Source of the DNA: Vibrio barjaei
GTDB lineage: Bacteria > Pseudomonadota > Gammaproteobacteria > Enterobacterales > Vibrionaceae
Length of the DNA: 64,000 nt
Direction of reading: 5' to 3'
Assembly (NCBI RefSeq): GCF_001639065.2
Contig: NZ_LQXO02000036.1
Location: 1 to 64,000, forward strand
Part shown: one piece after another, positions 26,190 through 35,748 of the stretch
Layout of the letters: the number at the start of each line of letters is the position of its first letter
Numbering within the stretch: position 1 is the stretch's first letter
Position numbers and translations under genes: made by a program
The notes under the pieces: generated by a model
Told to the model about the DNA's origin: nothing
Database searches by the model: none
What the model saw: only the letters and a program-made list of their open reading frames with translations

Positions 26190-26621
26190 TTACAAGGCAC
26201 GCCGCTTGATACGTGAGTTGATGATATCTTCGATAAGCTTCTGTTCACGCTTTGCTTTTTCGTAGTTTTGTTTTTTACTCCAACGATCCAGCACTTGCTC
26301 TAATCCATGTACTCTTGCCGCTTTTTGTTGCAGCTGTTTCTGAACCGACTGACACTGCGCTTCCATTACGGCTTGCTCATGCTTTTGATGATTCAGCATT
26401 TTTTGCAGCATTTGGTCGACAAGGTTAAGGTTCATCAGCCCCATGCTGTTGGTTTGATTTGAGCCACTGTGATTTAACGTTTTCAGTTCAGACAGCGCCA
26501 GTAGCTGCTTCGCCAAATGCTCATTTTGGTTACGCATTGACTCCAAGCGTGCGCCAATCTGATCACGTCGTAATTCCTCAACTTGGGTTATTTTACCGAC
26601 TGCACGAATTTTACTGTCCAT
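26190..26621 (-). CDS. fliJL: Lateral flagellar FliJ-like export chaperone
   Basis: 143 residues, almost entirely helical and charged, with heptad patterns over about 15-60 and 70-135, as in FliJ. FliJ is the stalk-like partner of the FliI ATPase ring and escorts export chaperones. Sequence is weakly conserved; the call rests on length, coiled coil and being the last gene of fliEFGHIJL. Confidence 0.82.
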   Translation of the reverse strand: MDSKIRAVGKITQVEELRRDQIGARLESMRNQNEHLAKQLLALSELKTLNHSGSNQTNSMGLMNLNLVDQMLQKMLNHQKHEQAVMEAQCQSVQKQLQQKAARVHGLEQVLDRWSKKQNYEKAKREQKLIEDIINSRIKRRAL

Positions 26622-26649
26622 AGTTTGTGGCTAGCGTTTGGCTTCCTGC

Positions 26650-28002
26650 TTAATTAGGGTTTTGAAATAGCTGCGCCAGTTCCGTTAACGATGTCTGAAA
26701 ATCCACCGCGTCATTGGCCGCTTGCAATAGATAGTTTTTAAGTTGGGGGTGCATCGCCACCGCTTGGTCGAGTTCAGGGTCTTGGCCTGGCTGATAACCG
26801 CCTAAAGGAAGCAGCTCTTTCACTTGCAAATAGTTGGAATAAAGCTGACGAAATTGATTGGCAAGCGTACTGTGCACTTCAGGAGTACATCCTGACATAC
26901 AACGGCTGATCGACGCATTAATATCAATTGCCGGATAGTGCCCTTGCTCGGCCAGTGAGCGAGATAGCACCACATGACCATCTAGAATCGCGCGCGCAGA
27001 ATCCACCACAGGATCTTGTTGGTCATCTCCTTCTGCTAAAACCGTGTAAATGGCCGTCAAACTGCCATCGGGATGCTCACTGTTACCCGCACGTTCCAAC
27101 AGCTGAGGCAGCACACTAAATACCGAAGGTGGATACCCTCTTGATGCCGGAGGCTCACCTAATGCTAACGCAATTTCGCGCTGCGCCATGGCATAGCGAG
27201 TTAAAGAATCCATCAGCAACAACACATCGTTGCCTTTGTCTCGAAAATACTCGGCAACTCGATGACAAAGTAATGTGGCCCGTAAACGCATTAATGGCGA
27301 CTCATCCGCAGGAGCCGCAATAATAATGGCTTTCTTACGCGCTTCTGGCGTCAAATTACGTTCAATAAACTCCCGCACTTCACGACCACGTTCACCAATC
27401 AAGCCAACCACAATGACATCGGCTTCGGTGTTTTGAGTAATCATCCCCATCAACACACTTTTACCCACACCGCTGCCTGCCATTAAACCAATGCGCTGCC
27501 CTTTGCCGACGGTAAGCAATCCATTGATCGCTCGTACGCCCACATCCAACGGCGTATCAACGGGACGGCGTTTTAATGGGTTTATTGGTTTCGGCTCTAA
27601 AGAGACACGATCGCCCCCTTTTAGCACCGCACCATCATCCAATGCTTCACCAAGCCCATTCACCACACGCCCTAACCAATGACTGCCCAAATTAACCGAG
27701 CTATCACCATCAAGCGGTATGACTTTGGCACCAGCAAATAATCCTCCCAACTGACGAACGGGCATCAGGTAGGCAATATTATGGTCAAAGCCCACCACTT
27801 GCGCTTCAATCATACCGCCTTCATCAGTCTCAACCAGACATCGTTGCTCAAGCTTAAATCGACACCCAACCGCTTGCAGCATTAAACCGTTCACCTTCAC
27901 TAACCTTCCCGTGACTCGCGCAACAGGAACTAAGTTAAGTGACGCAATCGCATCGTTTAAGCGGTCATGGAGTAGAGGGGAGGAAGCACTAGTCATCGTC
28001 AC
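26650..28002 (-). CDS. fliIL: Lateral flagellum-specific export ATPase FliI
   Basis: 450 residues. F1-ATPase-beta-like. Walker A GSGVGKS, the GERGREVREFIE segment, Walker B LLLMDSLTRYAMAQREIALALGEPP and the arginine-finger region follow in order. It energises flagellar type III export together with FliH and the proton motive force. The start is GTG (28002) or the ATG two codons later. It overlaps the end of fliHL by 14 nt. Confidence 0.95.
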   Translation of the reverse strand: MTMTSASSPLLHDRLNDAIASLNLVPVARVTGRLVKVNGLMLQAVGCRFKLEQRCLVETDEGGMIEAQVVGFDHNIAYLMPVRQLGGLFAGAKVIPLDGDSSVNLGSHWLGRVVNGLGEALDDGAVLKGGDRVSLEPKPINPLKRRPVDTPLDVGVRAINGLLTVGKGQRIGLMAGSGVGKSVLMGMITQNTEADVIVVGLIGERGREVREFIERNLTPEARKKAIIIAAPADESPLMRLRATLLCHRVAEYFRDKGNDVLLLMDSLTRYAMAQREIALALGEPPASRGYPPSVFSVLPQLLERAGNSEHPDGSLTAIYTVLAEGDDQQDPVVDSARAILDGHVVLSRSLAEQGHYPAIDINASISRCMSGCTPEVHSTLANQFRQLYSNYLQVKELLPLGGYQPGQDPELDQAVAMHPQLKNYLLQAANDAVDFQTSLTELAQLFQNPN

Positions 28003-28738
28003 TCGCTAAATCAATCGGTGTCACTTCATCCAAGAGGTGCTCTTTCACTGCATCCATACACGACTCCAATCGAGAGTCGCAACTGGCGTCAGCTTCGGCA
28101 TCTTCCGTCACCAAATGACAACCACCAACGGGCAGCTCTGGCTTAGCGACCAACTTCCAACCATCTGCTAACTCAGGATTAATCTGGGTAATACGCTCTA
28201 GGTCTTGTGGGTTTAGGTGTACCGTGACCTTTTCGGTTTTACCCGGCATGGCTTCCAGTGTCTCATCGACTAATGCCAGAATTTGCTGCGGCATCAGCGT
28301 CAGCTCAGCACGAATGACTTGCTGCGCCACTTTTTGTACCAACTCACAAATGATATGGCGTTGTTGCTGTTCTTTTTCTTCCTGCCAGCGAGACAGTGAA
28401 ACGTAGATGTCATTAACGGGTTTAACGGCATCAAGGAACGCTTGCTTTCCCGACTGTTCACCCGAGACAAAACCTTTTTGAAAGCCCTCTTTTTGACCTT
28501 CCAATAAACCCTGTAGCTTACCTTGCTCAATTCCTTGGTTTAAGCCTTCTCGATGACCACGCTCTAGCCCTTGTTGAAAGCCTTCTTCAAGGCGTTCTTG
28601 CACATCGATTTGTGTCGGTGCGTCATCCCAACTGAGTTCAGCAGTAAACTCATCCACAGCCGAAGGCTGTGCCAATGGTGGGAAGCGGTGTTGTCTATAG
28701 CCACTTGGCGGCAAGGTAAAAATCGCTTTTTCCTTCAT
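27989..28738 (-). CDS. fliHL: Lateral flagellar export regulator FliH
   Basis: 249 residues. It contains the FliH/YscL-type run of Gly-x3-Gly repeats (about 50-105, EGFQQGLERGHREGLNQGIE then further GxxxG units). The C-terminal domain (about 115-240) resembles V/F-type ATPase peripheral stalk subunits. It anchors and restrains FliI at the export gate and C-ring. Confidence 0.92.
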   Translation of the reverse strand: MKEKAIFTLPPSGYRQHRFPPLAQPSAVDEFTAELSWDDAPTQIDVQERLEEGFQQGLERGHREGLNQGIEQGKLQGLLEGQKEGFQKGFVSGEQSGKQAFLDAVKPVNDIYVSLSRWQEEKEQQQRHIICELVQKVAQQVIRAELTLMPQQILALVDETLEAMPGKTEKVTVHLNPQDLERITQINPELADGWKLVAKPELPVGGCHLVTEDAEADASCDSRLESCMDAVKEHLLDEVTPIDLASDDD

Positions 28739-28741
28739 GGC

Positions 28742-29758
28742 TTACTCCACCGTCTGCTCTTGGTACAGTGACAACTCGATTTCACCCGCTTCCGATAGCT
28801 CTTTGATGATCTGCATAATGTCATTGCGAGCACGCTCAACCGCACTAACAGGCACTGCGCCGCGCAATTGCATATCGTCTTCCAATGCTTTTACCATACG
28901 TTGTGGCATCGAGCGCTTAATTGCCTGTTGTAGAGTAATTTCCGCCCCTTTTAACGCCACAGCCCAAAGCTCAATTGGTACTTGCTGAACCAACGTATCC
29001 ATGGTGTCTTCACGCTGCCTACCTAACACCATAAAGTCGAACATGTTCTCTTCAATCTCACTGACGACGTCTTCATCATGCAGTTTGAGCATTTCCATTA
29101 ACATTGCTCGGTCACCCGAGAAACGGTTGATAATGTCGGCTACTTGTTTAACGCCAGACATAGGTGCACTTTGACTTACTGAGACCTGCTCAATACAGCG
29201 TTCTATTAATTCGTTAAGATCCGCTGCCACTTGATGGTCAATATCTTGTAAGCGAGCAATGCGATACAGCAACTCATCGTGATAATCCGCAGGAAGGTAA
29301 CTAAGTACTGCAGAAGAGGTCTCTGGTGGTAAATAGGCTAAGAATATAGCCTGCATCTGAGGGTGCTCTTTCGCTACAAATCTCGACAAGATCTCCGCAT
29401 CAACCCATTGCAGCCGCTGCATGTTATTGCGAATTTCATCACCATACAGGTTGTTAAGTAATCCCTTAGCTAAATCATTACCCAGAGCTTTACGCAATGT
29501 GTTTGACAGGTATTCTTTTGAGGCACCACGAATACCGCTGTGCTGCCTAAAGTCCTCGAAGAAATGTTGAATCACCCCTTTGGCATTATCACTTTTGATG
29601 CCACTTAGGCGCGCCATCGCTCGGGTGACACGCTGTGTTTCATCGCGAGAGAAATGACGCAGCACCTGAGCCGCGGCATCCTCCCCCATACCTAAAAGCA
29701 CAAGAGCGGTTTTCTCAACATGACTAAGCGTTGCTGGCGTTGACTGTGCTGTTTTCAT
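28742..29758 (-). CDS. fliGL: Lateral flagellar motor switch protein FliG
   Basis: 338 residues. N-terminal FliF-binding domain starting LSHVEKTALVLLGMGEDAA, a middle ARM domain and a C-terminal torque domain. The torque helix region VPIELWAVALKGAE, followed by an RSMPQRMVKALEDDM helix, is present. It transmits stator force to the MS ring. Its start lies within the last 35 bases of fliFL, implying coupled translation. Confidence 0.95.
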   Translation of the reverse strand: MKTAQSTPATLSHVEKTALVLLGMGEDAAAQVLRHFSRDETQRVTRAMARLSGIKSDNAKGVIQHFFEDFRQHSGIRGASKEYLSNTLRKALGNDLAKGLLNNLYGDEIRNNMQRLQWVDAEILSRFVAKEHPQMQAIFLAYLPPETSSAVLSYLPADYHDELLYRIARLQDIDHQVAADLNELIERCIEQVSVSQSAPMSGVKQVADIINRFSGDRAMLMEMLKLHDEDVVSEIEENMFDFMVLGRQREDTMDTLVQQVPIELWAVALKGAEITLQQAIKRSMPQRMVKALEDDMQLRGAVPVSAVERARNDIMQIIKELSEAGEIELSLYQEQTVE

Positions 29759-31472
29759 TCACATTTACCCATTGTTTAAGTACTTCCGCTACGCGCTCAG
29801 GCTCTTCATTGGCAATAAGCTGTAGATGTTTAAGTTGAATTTCCAACGGCGACCCTGGAGGGGGCAGCATGTCACTGCTAGCATCAAGGCCTGAAGAGGT
29901 GGATTCAATGCCTTTCTCAGACAATCGACGATTCAGCATCTCTTCACGTTCGCGCTCTTCACGAGTCTGAATATTCTCTTGGTATTCCTCTTCTTGAGGC
30001 TCAGCGAATTCAAGTTCGTTGCCACGCTTATCCGCTCCCGTTAGGTGCATAATCAATGGACGAAGTACAAAGAAGATCATCGCCATTCCGAGCATACCGC
30101 CAATGACATAACGCAGAGGCTGTTGCACTGTTGGGTCTTGCCACCACGGCATAGCCGGTGGCGCTTCGATTTCGATTGGGGTGAAGTTAAAGCTCATTAA
30201 ACTCAAGCTGTCTCCACGATCGGCGGAGATACCTACAGCATCGGTGATCATAGTTGATATTTGTGCGCGTTCGGCTGGTGTCCATGCCGTACCATTTGGC
30301 GCTGCACTTTCATTAAGTAGTACAGAGACACTGAGCTTAGAAATTTGACCTTGCTGATATTGGGTACGACGTACGCTGCTGCCTACCGCGTATTGACGAT
30401 TTAGCTCACTGCGCGCATTGGTATTTTGGCTATCATTAGTTGGCACTTCACCTGTCACTGGCGGCTGATTACTCAGAGAGCCCGGAATACCAAGTGCTAT
30501 TTTATCAATGGTATTGTTCTGAATGCTGTGCTCGTTGCGCACCACCGGGTTGGTGTCGAGGATTTCTTGTGTTTCTTCCACTCGACTGAAGTCCATATCC
30601 GCCGCAACCTGAACACGATAGTTACTCGGGCCTACAATCGGCGTAAGCATATCTGCCGCACGTTGAATAATCTGCTTTTCAACGTTCTTTTGATATTCCA
30701 GATATTTCGCATTGACCTTGCCCGCTTCTGCCGAACCGACATCAGCACTCAACAAACGGCCATATTGGTCAATAACCGAAACAAACTCTGGTTTCATTCC
30801 CGTTACGCTACCCACCACCAAGTTGATGATGGCTTCGACTTGGTCAGGTTTCAGGTCTTCGCCCGGCTTAAGCTCAATCATCACCGACGCCGACGGCTCT
30901 TCACCTTGCTGGCGAACAAACAACGTCTGTCTCGGAATGGCTAAGTGAACACGGGCATTAGAGATAGCATTAAGAGAGATGATGGTGCGTACTAACTCAC
31001 CTTCGAGTCCATGACGATAACGAGCATTTTCCATAAACTGACTCGTTCCCAAAGAACTGTCTTCTTTGAGTGAGTCCAATCCGGTTGGCAGTTGAGCTTT
31101 AACGCCCTTTGCTGCCAATAACATACGGATTTTCGCCACTTGACCTTCTGCGACTAACACTTGACCGTTTTGCTCTTGCAGTCGATAGGCAATACCTTCG
31201 GACTCCAATACTGATACAATTTCACCAATATCAAAACGTTCTTGCTGGCTGTATAGCGGACGATAACTTTGCGAAGAGCTCCACAGCGCCACCACAATAA
31301 TGGCTGCAACAATAGCGGCCAGTACTGCTGACAATACCAAGTTACGCTGCGAGCTTGACCACAGCTGCTTCACCTTGGCGTTGATATCGTTCATATTTGA
31401 GGAGTTTGCTGTTTTTGGGGCAATATCAATTGATCCCGTTGCCGCCACAGTTTGAGGTGCTAATTCTGACAT
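29724..31472 (-). CDS. fliFL: Lateral flagellar MS-ring protein FliF
   Basis: 582 residues. Two membrane helices (about 44-64 and 452-472) bracket the periplasmic ring-building motifs (YscJ/FliF domain about 67-240; second domain about 270-430). The C-terminal cytoplasmic tail binds FliG. It forms the basal body's inner-membrane platform. Four bp after fliEL. Confidence 0.95.
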   Translation of the reverse strand: MSELAPQTVAATGSIDIAPKTANSSNMNDINAKVKQLWSSSQRNLVLSAVLAAIVAAIIVVALWSSSQSYRPLYSQQERFDIGEIVSVLESEGIAYRLQEQNGQVLVAEGQVAKIRMLLAAKGVKAQLPTGLDSLKEDSSLGTSQFMENARYRHGLEGELVRTIISLNAISNARVHLAIPRQTLFVRQQGEEPSASVMIELKPGEDLKPDQVEAIINLVVGSVTGMKPEFVSVIDQYGRLLSADVGSAEAGKVNAKYLEYQKNVEKQIIQRAADMLTPIVGPSNYRVQVAADMDFSRVEETQEILDTNPVVRNEHSIQNNTIDKIALGIPGSLSNQPPVTGEVPTNDSQNTNARSELNRQYAVGSSVRRTQYQQGQISKLSVSVLLNESAAPNGTAWTPAERAQISTMITDAVGISADRGDSLSLMSFNFTPIEIEAPPAMPWWQDPTVQQPLRYVIGGMLGMAMIFFVLRPLIMHLTGADKRGNELEFAEPQEEEYQENIQTREEREREEMLNRRLSEKGIESTSSGLDASSDMLPPPGSPLEIQLKHLQLIANEEPERVAEVLKQWVNVNENSTVNASNA

Positions 31473-31475
31473 GTT

Positions 31476-31832
31476 CTACACCGGCATCTTCATAATATCT
31501 TCAAAGGACGCAACCACCTTGTTGCGAACTTGCATTAGAGCAGAAAACGATAAGCTCGCTTTCTGGCTAGCAATCATGGCTCCAACAAGGTCATCACTCT
31601 CTCCGGTCTCTACTGCCGTAATTTTCTGTGATGCCGTAGATTGATGCTGGTTCACCATATCGAGCACATTTTTCATTGCCCCGGAAAATGCCATCGGTTC
31701 ATTAACCTTATTCACATCGATTTGGTTATTGGACACCACAAAATCAGGCTGCACGTGCTGCTGCATTACCTGCATTTTTGTCAGCATTAATTGCTCTGCG
31801 GATAACGCGTTATTTATAGGTTGCATCGCCAT
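31476..31832 (-). CDS. fliEL: Lateral flagellar hook-basal body protein FliE
   Basis: 118 residues from the ATG at 31832, with GGAG 7 nt upstream (a TTG one codon earlier is less likely). The C-terminal helical hairpin has the FliE signature VGAMIASQKASLSFSALMQVRNKV in two overlapping segments. FliE joins the MS ring to the proximal rod. The N-terminal half is poorly conserved, as usual. Confidence 0.92.
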   Translation of the reverse strand: MAMQPINNALSAEQLMLTKMQVMQQHVQPDFVVSNNQIDVNKVNEPMAFSGAMKNVLDMVNQHQSTASQKITAVETGESDDLVGAMIASQKASLSFSALMQVRNKVVASFEDIMKMPV

Positions 31833-31844
31833 CAAATTTCTCCT

Positions 31845-33173
31845 TTACGCAGCCGAGCCAATGGCTGACTGTAGATCGATTCCTTGCTCTCGCATCGCGG
31901 CTAATTTGTAGCGCAGTGCTCGTGTAGAAACCCCTAGAGCGTCCGCCGTTTTAGTTCGGTTTCCGCCAAATTGACGTAGTTTTTCTAAGATAAATTGGAA
32001 TTCCGCCTGCTTTTTGACTTCCACGTGTCCCATTAGGTTTTCATTGGACACCACAGGATTGAAAGCAGGGATCTCAATCGGCAACATCAAGTCGTGAGCC
32101 GTAATATAGTCGCCGTGGCGCATGACGAGCGAACGTTGAATCACGTTCTCCAATTCACGAATATTGCCAGGCCAGTGGTATTGACTAAGCGCTTGCTGCG
32201 CATCCTCAGATAAGTAGCAATTGGCTTGCTCTTTGTATTTATTAATAAAGAATTGGCTAATAGGTAGGATGTCATCTTTGCGATCACGAAGTGGCGGCCA
32301 ATGCAGCGGCAATACGTCTAAGCGGTAATATAAGTCTTCTCTAAACGTCCCTTTTTGAACCTCTTCGCGAAGATCTTTATTGGTAGCCGCAATCACTCGA
32401 ATATCTAAAGCAATCGACTTATGGCTACCCACGCGCTCCACTTCTCTCTCCTGAAGCACTCGCAATAACTTAGCTTGAACGGCTGGCGACATTTCGCCAA
32501 TTTCATCCAACAAAATTGTGCCACCGTTAGCTTCTTCAAATTTACCAGTTTGCGAACCCGTCGCACCGGTAAATGCACCTTTCACATGACCAAACAATAC
32601 GGCTTCTAGCATGGATTCAGGAATAGCGGCACAGTTAACAGCCACAAAAGGCTGCTGTGTACGAGGCGATTGATCGTGGACGTAACGAGCGAGCACTTCT
32701 TTACCTGTACCCGATTCCCCTGTAATCAACACACTAGCACTGGTGCACGCCGCGCGATGCGCCAGTTGCAAGACTTGTTTGCTACGCCAAGACTCCGCCA
32801 CAATATTGGCCATTGGCTTCTCAAGTGCCTCTACTCGGCGAATCAAGTTGACCAGTTGCGCTGCTTCAAATGGACGCAGCAAGTAATCCGTCGCTCCCGC
32901 TTTCATCGCTTCAGCGGCGACTAGGCCTTGGTCTTGCTCAACAATGGCAATGGCCACGCCAGGATTAGTTTTTCGCTGATGACAGGCAATCCACTCACGA
33001 ATACTCATATCGGGCAGATTAGAGCTGACTAAACTGATGGAACTTGAAGCGGTTAACAGCGCCGAACGACCAGTTCGAACATGCTTTACGCTAAAGCCCT
33101 GCTCCGTTAATAGGTCGATAATAGGTTGAGCGTTTTGCTCACAAGGCTCAACGTAGAGAATATCCTTTTTCAT
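31845..33173 (-). CDS. lafK: LafK, sigma-54-dependent activator of lateral flagellar genes
   Basis: 442 residues. N-terminal receiver-like domain (about 1-115), AAA+ domain (about 125-360) with Walker A GESGTGKE (152-159), the sigma-54 contact loop GAFTGA (199-204) and Walker B LLDE (221-224). A Fis-type helix-turn-helix lies at about 393-430. In V. parahaemolyticus LafK drives the class 2 lateral genes. The receiver phospho-acceptor Asp appears to be Ser50 (LVSSNLPDM), so activity is probably not set by phosphorylation. Its start directly abuts the motYL stop. Confidence 0.93.
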   Translation of the reverse strand: MKKDILYVEPCEQNAQPIIDLLTEQGFSVKHVRTGRSALLTASSSISLVSSNLPDMSIREWIACHQRKTNPGVAIAIVEQDQGLVAAEAMKAGATDYLLRPFEAAQLVNLIRRVEALEKPMANIVAESWRSKQVLQLAHRAACTSASVLITGESGTGKEVLARYVHDQSPRTQQPFVAVNCAAIPESMLEAVLFGHVKGAFTGATGSQTGKFEEANGGTILLDEIGEMSPAVQAKLLRVLQEREVERVGSHKSIALDIRVIAATNKDLREEVQKGTFREDLYYRLDVLPLHWPPLRDRKDDILPISQFFINKYKEQANCYLSEDAQQALSQYHWPGNIRELENVIQRSLVMRHGDYITAHDLMLPIEIPAFNPVVSNENLMGHVEVKKQAEFQFILEKLRQFGGNRTKTADALGVSTRALRYKLAAMREQGIDLQSAIGSAA

Positions 33174-34064
33174 TTACTGAACCTCCGTCTTCAGATCCGT
33201 TGAAGACGCTGTGTTGGTGGAAGGGTGACGAACCACTCGAACAGTGACTCGGCGGTTCTTTGCTTGACCAAACTCAGTCTCATTACTGCTGACTGGGTAA
33301 CGAGCACCATGGGCTCGTACTTCTATCAGCTTGGCTGGCGTCCCTAACTCAGTGAGTACACTGGCTACGTCATCGGCACGTACTCGAGACACCTGAAGGT
33401 TGCTCAATGACGAACCGACATTATCCGTGTGTCCATCCACCAGCACTTTTGATATGTAACCATCTGCTTTGATATAGCTGGCTAATGATTGCAGTGTTTG
33501 GCGTTGTTCACTGGTGACCACTCGCTGGCCAAAATCAAACTTCAGCACCACATCTCTCGCTTGGCTGTAGTTCATTTCAGGTAATTTGGAGCGACACTGA
33601 TTGAAGCTAAAGTACGCCGATTCAATTCGAGTGGAGGGCAAAACAAAGGCGTCACCCACTTGATTAGCAGCTTGCACAGAGCTCACTCTGATCCAAGATC
33701 CACGAGTGATGGCAGCTAATAAAGCGTCAATATCGACATCAAAGATGGCGTAGCCACGCGTTGTTTTCGCGGCGTCATCAATCATGGTGTGTTGCACAGG
33801 GGTATGCCATGGTGCAGACAATTGGAATAGCTGTGCTTGTTTGATGTTATTGTTAGGTAAATGCAGAACTGCCGACAGTTGATTATTAGGTTCCGCATGG
33901 AAGTAAAACTTCCCCCTATTATTTGGCAAGGTCTGAACAAGCTGGCACTCAAATTCTCCCTCTACAAATTGCCAATTAACCAAATCCATCGGAATATTTA
34001 CTTCCGCTGCGTGTGAGATCTTAATCCCAAAAAATATCCCCATTAATAACGCTAATGGATACAT
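33174..34064 (-). CDS. motYL: Lateral flagellar motor protein MotY
   Basis: 296 residues from the Met that opens a good signal peptide (MYPLALLMGIFFGIKISHA). The longer frame adds 38 unlikely residues. The Shine-Dalgarno is weak at this start. N-terminal MotY-specific domain (about 20-165), then an OmpA-like peptidoglycan-binding domain (about 175-285) with VDGHTDNVGSSLSNLQVSRVRADDV. MotY forms the periplasmic T-ring that holds the stator around the rotor. First gene of the motYL-lafK-fliEFGHIJL operon. Confidence 0.9.
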   Translation of the reverse strand: MYPLALLMGIFFGIKISHAAEVNIPMDLVNWQFVEGEFECQLVQTLPNNRGKFYFHAEPNNQLSAVLHLPNNNIKQAQLFQLSAPWHTPVQHTMIDDAAKTTRGYAIFDVDIDALLAAITRGSWIRVSSVQAANQVGDAFVLPSTRIESAYFSFNQCRSKLPEMNYSQARDVVLKFDFGQRVVTSEQRQTLQSLASYIKADGYISKVLVDGHTDNVGSSLSNLQVSRVRADDVASVLTELGTPAKLIEVRAHGARYPVSSNETEFGQAKNRRVTVRVVRHPSTNTASSTDLKTEVQ

Positions 34065-34528
34065 CTTATTAACAGTGAAAGTGTAAATTTGTATTTTACA
34101 TTCTCTTGACCGAGAAAAATCTCGACATAATGAGAAATAATATTTTTTAACTAAGCCATAGATCATATTGCTGTCCATCTATATCTCTTTCACATAATAC
34201 ATAGAAGCCTACTTTCATATGAGAGAGACGTTTTATAAAATCCCTTGATAGACGTTATAAAACATAAATTTAGATAAAATACTCACTCTGATTGTTGCTA
34301 TATATGGGCTGCGTGCAATATTTAACCGCTACTTTACCCATCAAATATAATTATTATTTAATTAAGCTACCTGTATTTATTTTATATTTAAAGGTGCTTT
34401 ATATAGCGAAAACAAACATATGAACCAAGTTCACAAATTTACATAAGAGGGCTAAAAATAAATAAAAAAACCAGAGTAGACTGACGAAAAATGACGCTTT
34501 GTTATTAAATGGCAACACATAATTACAA
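34065..34528. other. Divergent regulatory region motYL / fliML
   Basis: 464 bp, visibly AT-richer than the flanking genes, with no credible ORF. It must hold the promoters of both early lateral operons. No well-spaced sigma-54 -24/-12 pair (GG-N10-GC) was found by eye on either strand; the nearest is GGTGCTTTATATAGC at about 34393, one base too long. Confidence 0.55.
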
Positions 34529-35380
34529 ATGAAACCCACTCAGATTACGTTTGGTAAAGATATGGATATGCAAAAAACAGAGATGCCTGAACAGGTGCAA
34601 ACTCTTAATGTGGAATTATTAGGTAAACCCATTCATATCATTCGCAATAAGCTCGAAGAGTTATTGATTAACTCATGCCAACAGTTAAGCCTTGAGCTAC
34701 AAGCTTGGTTAAAAACACAACAAGTGTTAGTCGAATTAGACCATGTTTCGCTTACTGACCTACCGCAAACCAACGTAAACTCAACTAGTGTTTCAGTGCT
34801 CAAACACAGCGATGACGGCATGCTCTATGTGTCGATGGAACCCACTATGCTAATGCGCTTATCTGACCAATTTTATGGCACTAGTATGGAACGAAGTGGT
34901 GGGGAACTCACCAATAGCGACTTACGACTATTGCAGCGTATTGCCAAGTGCGCCTCGCAGTGGATAGCGCCAGAAACCGCATGGAAACAAAATGAATTTG
35001 AGGTAATTCCAGGTATTGGCATTACTGCCACCCTATCCATTCACGTGCGTAACCAACAAGCTCTGTTGGCCGTCACATTAGATAGCGCACTGATTCAGAC
35101 GCTGATTGATGAACTGGAATTAACACCCAACCCACACATGGCAAGTGACTTCAATCATGCCTTGCATAAAACCCCGGTCCGCTTGAACGTCCAACTGAGT
35201 AAGACCGTGTTGCCTTTAACACAAGTACTCAAACTCAAAGCTGACGACATTCTCCCTATTGAACTGCTCAATAACGCTCCGGTAAATATAGGTAAAGAGA
35301 CCCTATTCACTGGACGTGTGGCAGAGCAAGAGGGGCAACTCGTTTTAATTTTAAATGATGATAAGGAAACCAACCGATGA
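34529..35380 (+). CDS. fliML: Lateral flagellar motor switch protein FliM (short form)
   Basis: 283 residues against about 330-350 for polar FliM proteins. A CheC-like middle domain (about 55-200) and a C-terminal SpoA domain (about 215-280) are present. The N-terminal CheY-P-binding peptide (LSQxEIDALL) is absent. It forms the C-ring wall. The start is uncertain; the ATG at 34562 is an alternative and neither has a strong Shine-Dalgarno. The end overlaps fliNL by 4 nt. Confidence 0.88.
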   Translation: MKPTQITFGKDMDMQKTEMPEQVQTLNVELLGKPIHIIRNKLEELLINSCQQLSLELQAWLKTQQVLVELDHVSLTDLPQTNVNSTSVSVLKHSDDGMLYVSMEPTMLMRLSDQFYGTSMERSGGELTNSDLRLLQRIAKCASQWIAPETAWKQNEFEVIPGIGITATLSIHVRNQQALLAVTLDSALIQTLIDELELTPNPHMASDFNHALHKTPVRLNVQLSKTVLPLTQVLKLKADDILPIELLNNAPVNIGKETLFTGRVAEQEGQLVLILNDDKETNR

Positions 35381-35745
35381 GCGATTCGCCAGAACAAAGT
35401 GTCTTCGACGGTGACGAACTGCGCTTCGATGACTTTCAACTTGAGGACTTTGATACCGACGCCCCTATGGCTGCTCCAGTTCAATCAGAGCGAGATCTTA
35501 GTTTCTTCAAAAATATCCCCGTCACCGTGACTCTTGAAGTCGCCAGCAAAGAGGTTGCGCTAGGCGATCTAATGTCTGCTGGTGAAGGCAGTATTATCGA
35601 ACTTGATAAGCTAAACGGCGAACCTTTGGATGTAAAGGTTAATGGTTCTCTTATGGGGCATGCCGAAGTCGTCGTCGTCAACGAAAAGTACGGCCTGAGA
35701 CTGATTGATGTTGTTGATTCTGCTCTCACCTCTATGGGTAAGTAG
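35377..35745 (+). CDS. fliNL: Lateral flagellar motor switch protein FliN
   Basis: 122 residues. Acidic N-terminus (about 1-45) and a SpoA domain (about 45-118) with VTVTLEVASKEVALGDL, the LNGEPLDVKVNG segment and VVNEKYGLRLIDV. Forms the base of the C-ring and docks the FliH-FliI export complex. The ATGA overlap with fliML shows coupling. Confidence 0.95.
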   Translation: MSDSPEQSVFDGDELRFDDFQLEDFDTDAPMAAPVQSERDLSFFKNIPVTVTLEVASKEVALGDLMSAGEGSIIELDKLNGEPLDVKVNGSLMGHAEVVVVNEKYGLRLIDVVDSALTSMGK

Positions 35746-35748
35746 CTC

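Noticed and set aside
34393..34408. Sigma-54-like GGTGCTTTATATAGC before fliML
   Set aside because: Spacing between GG and GC is one base too long; sigma-54 promoters tolerate this poorly.
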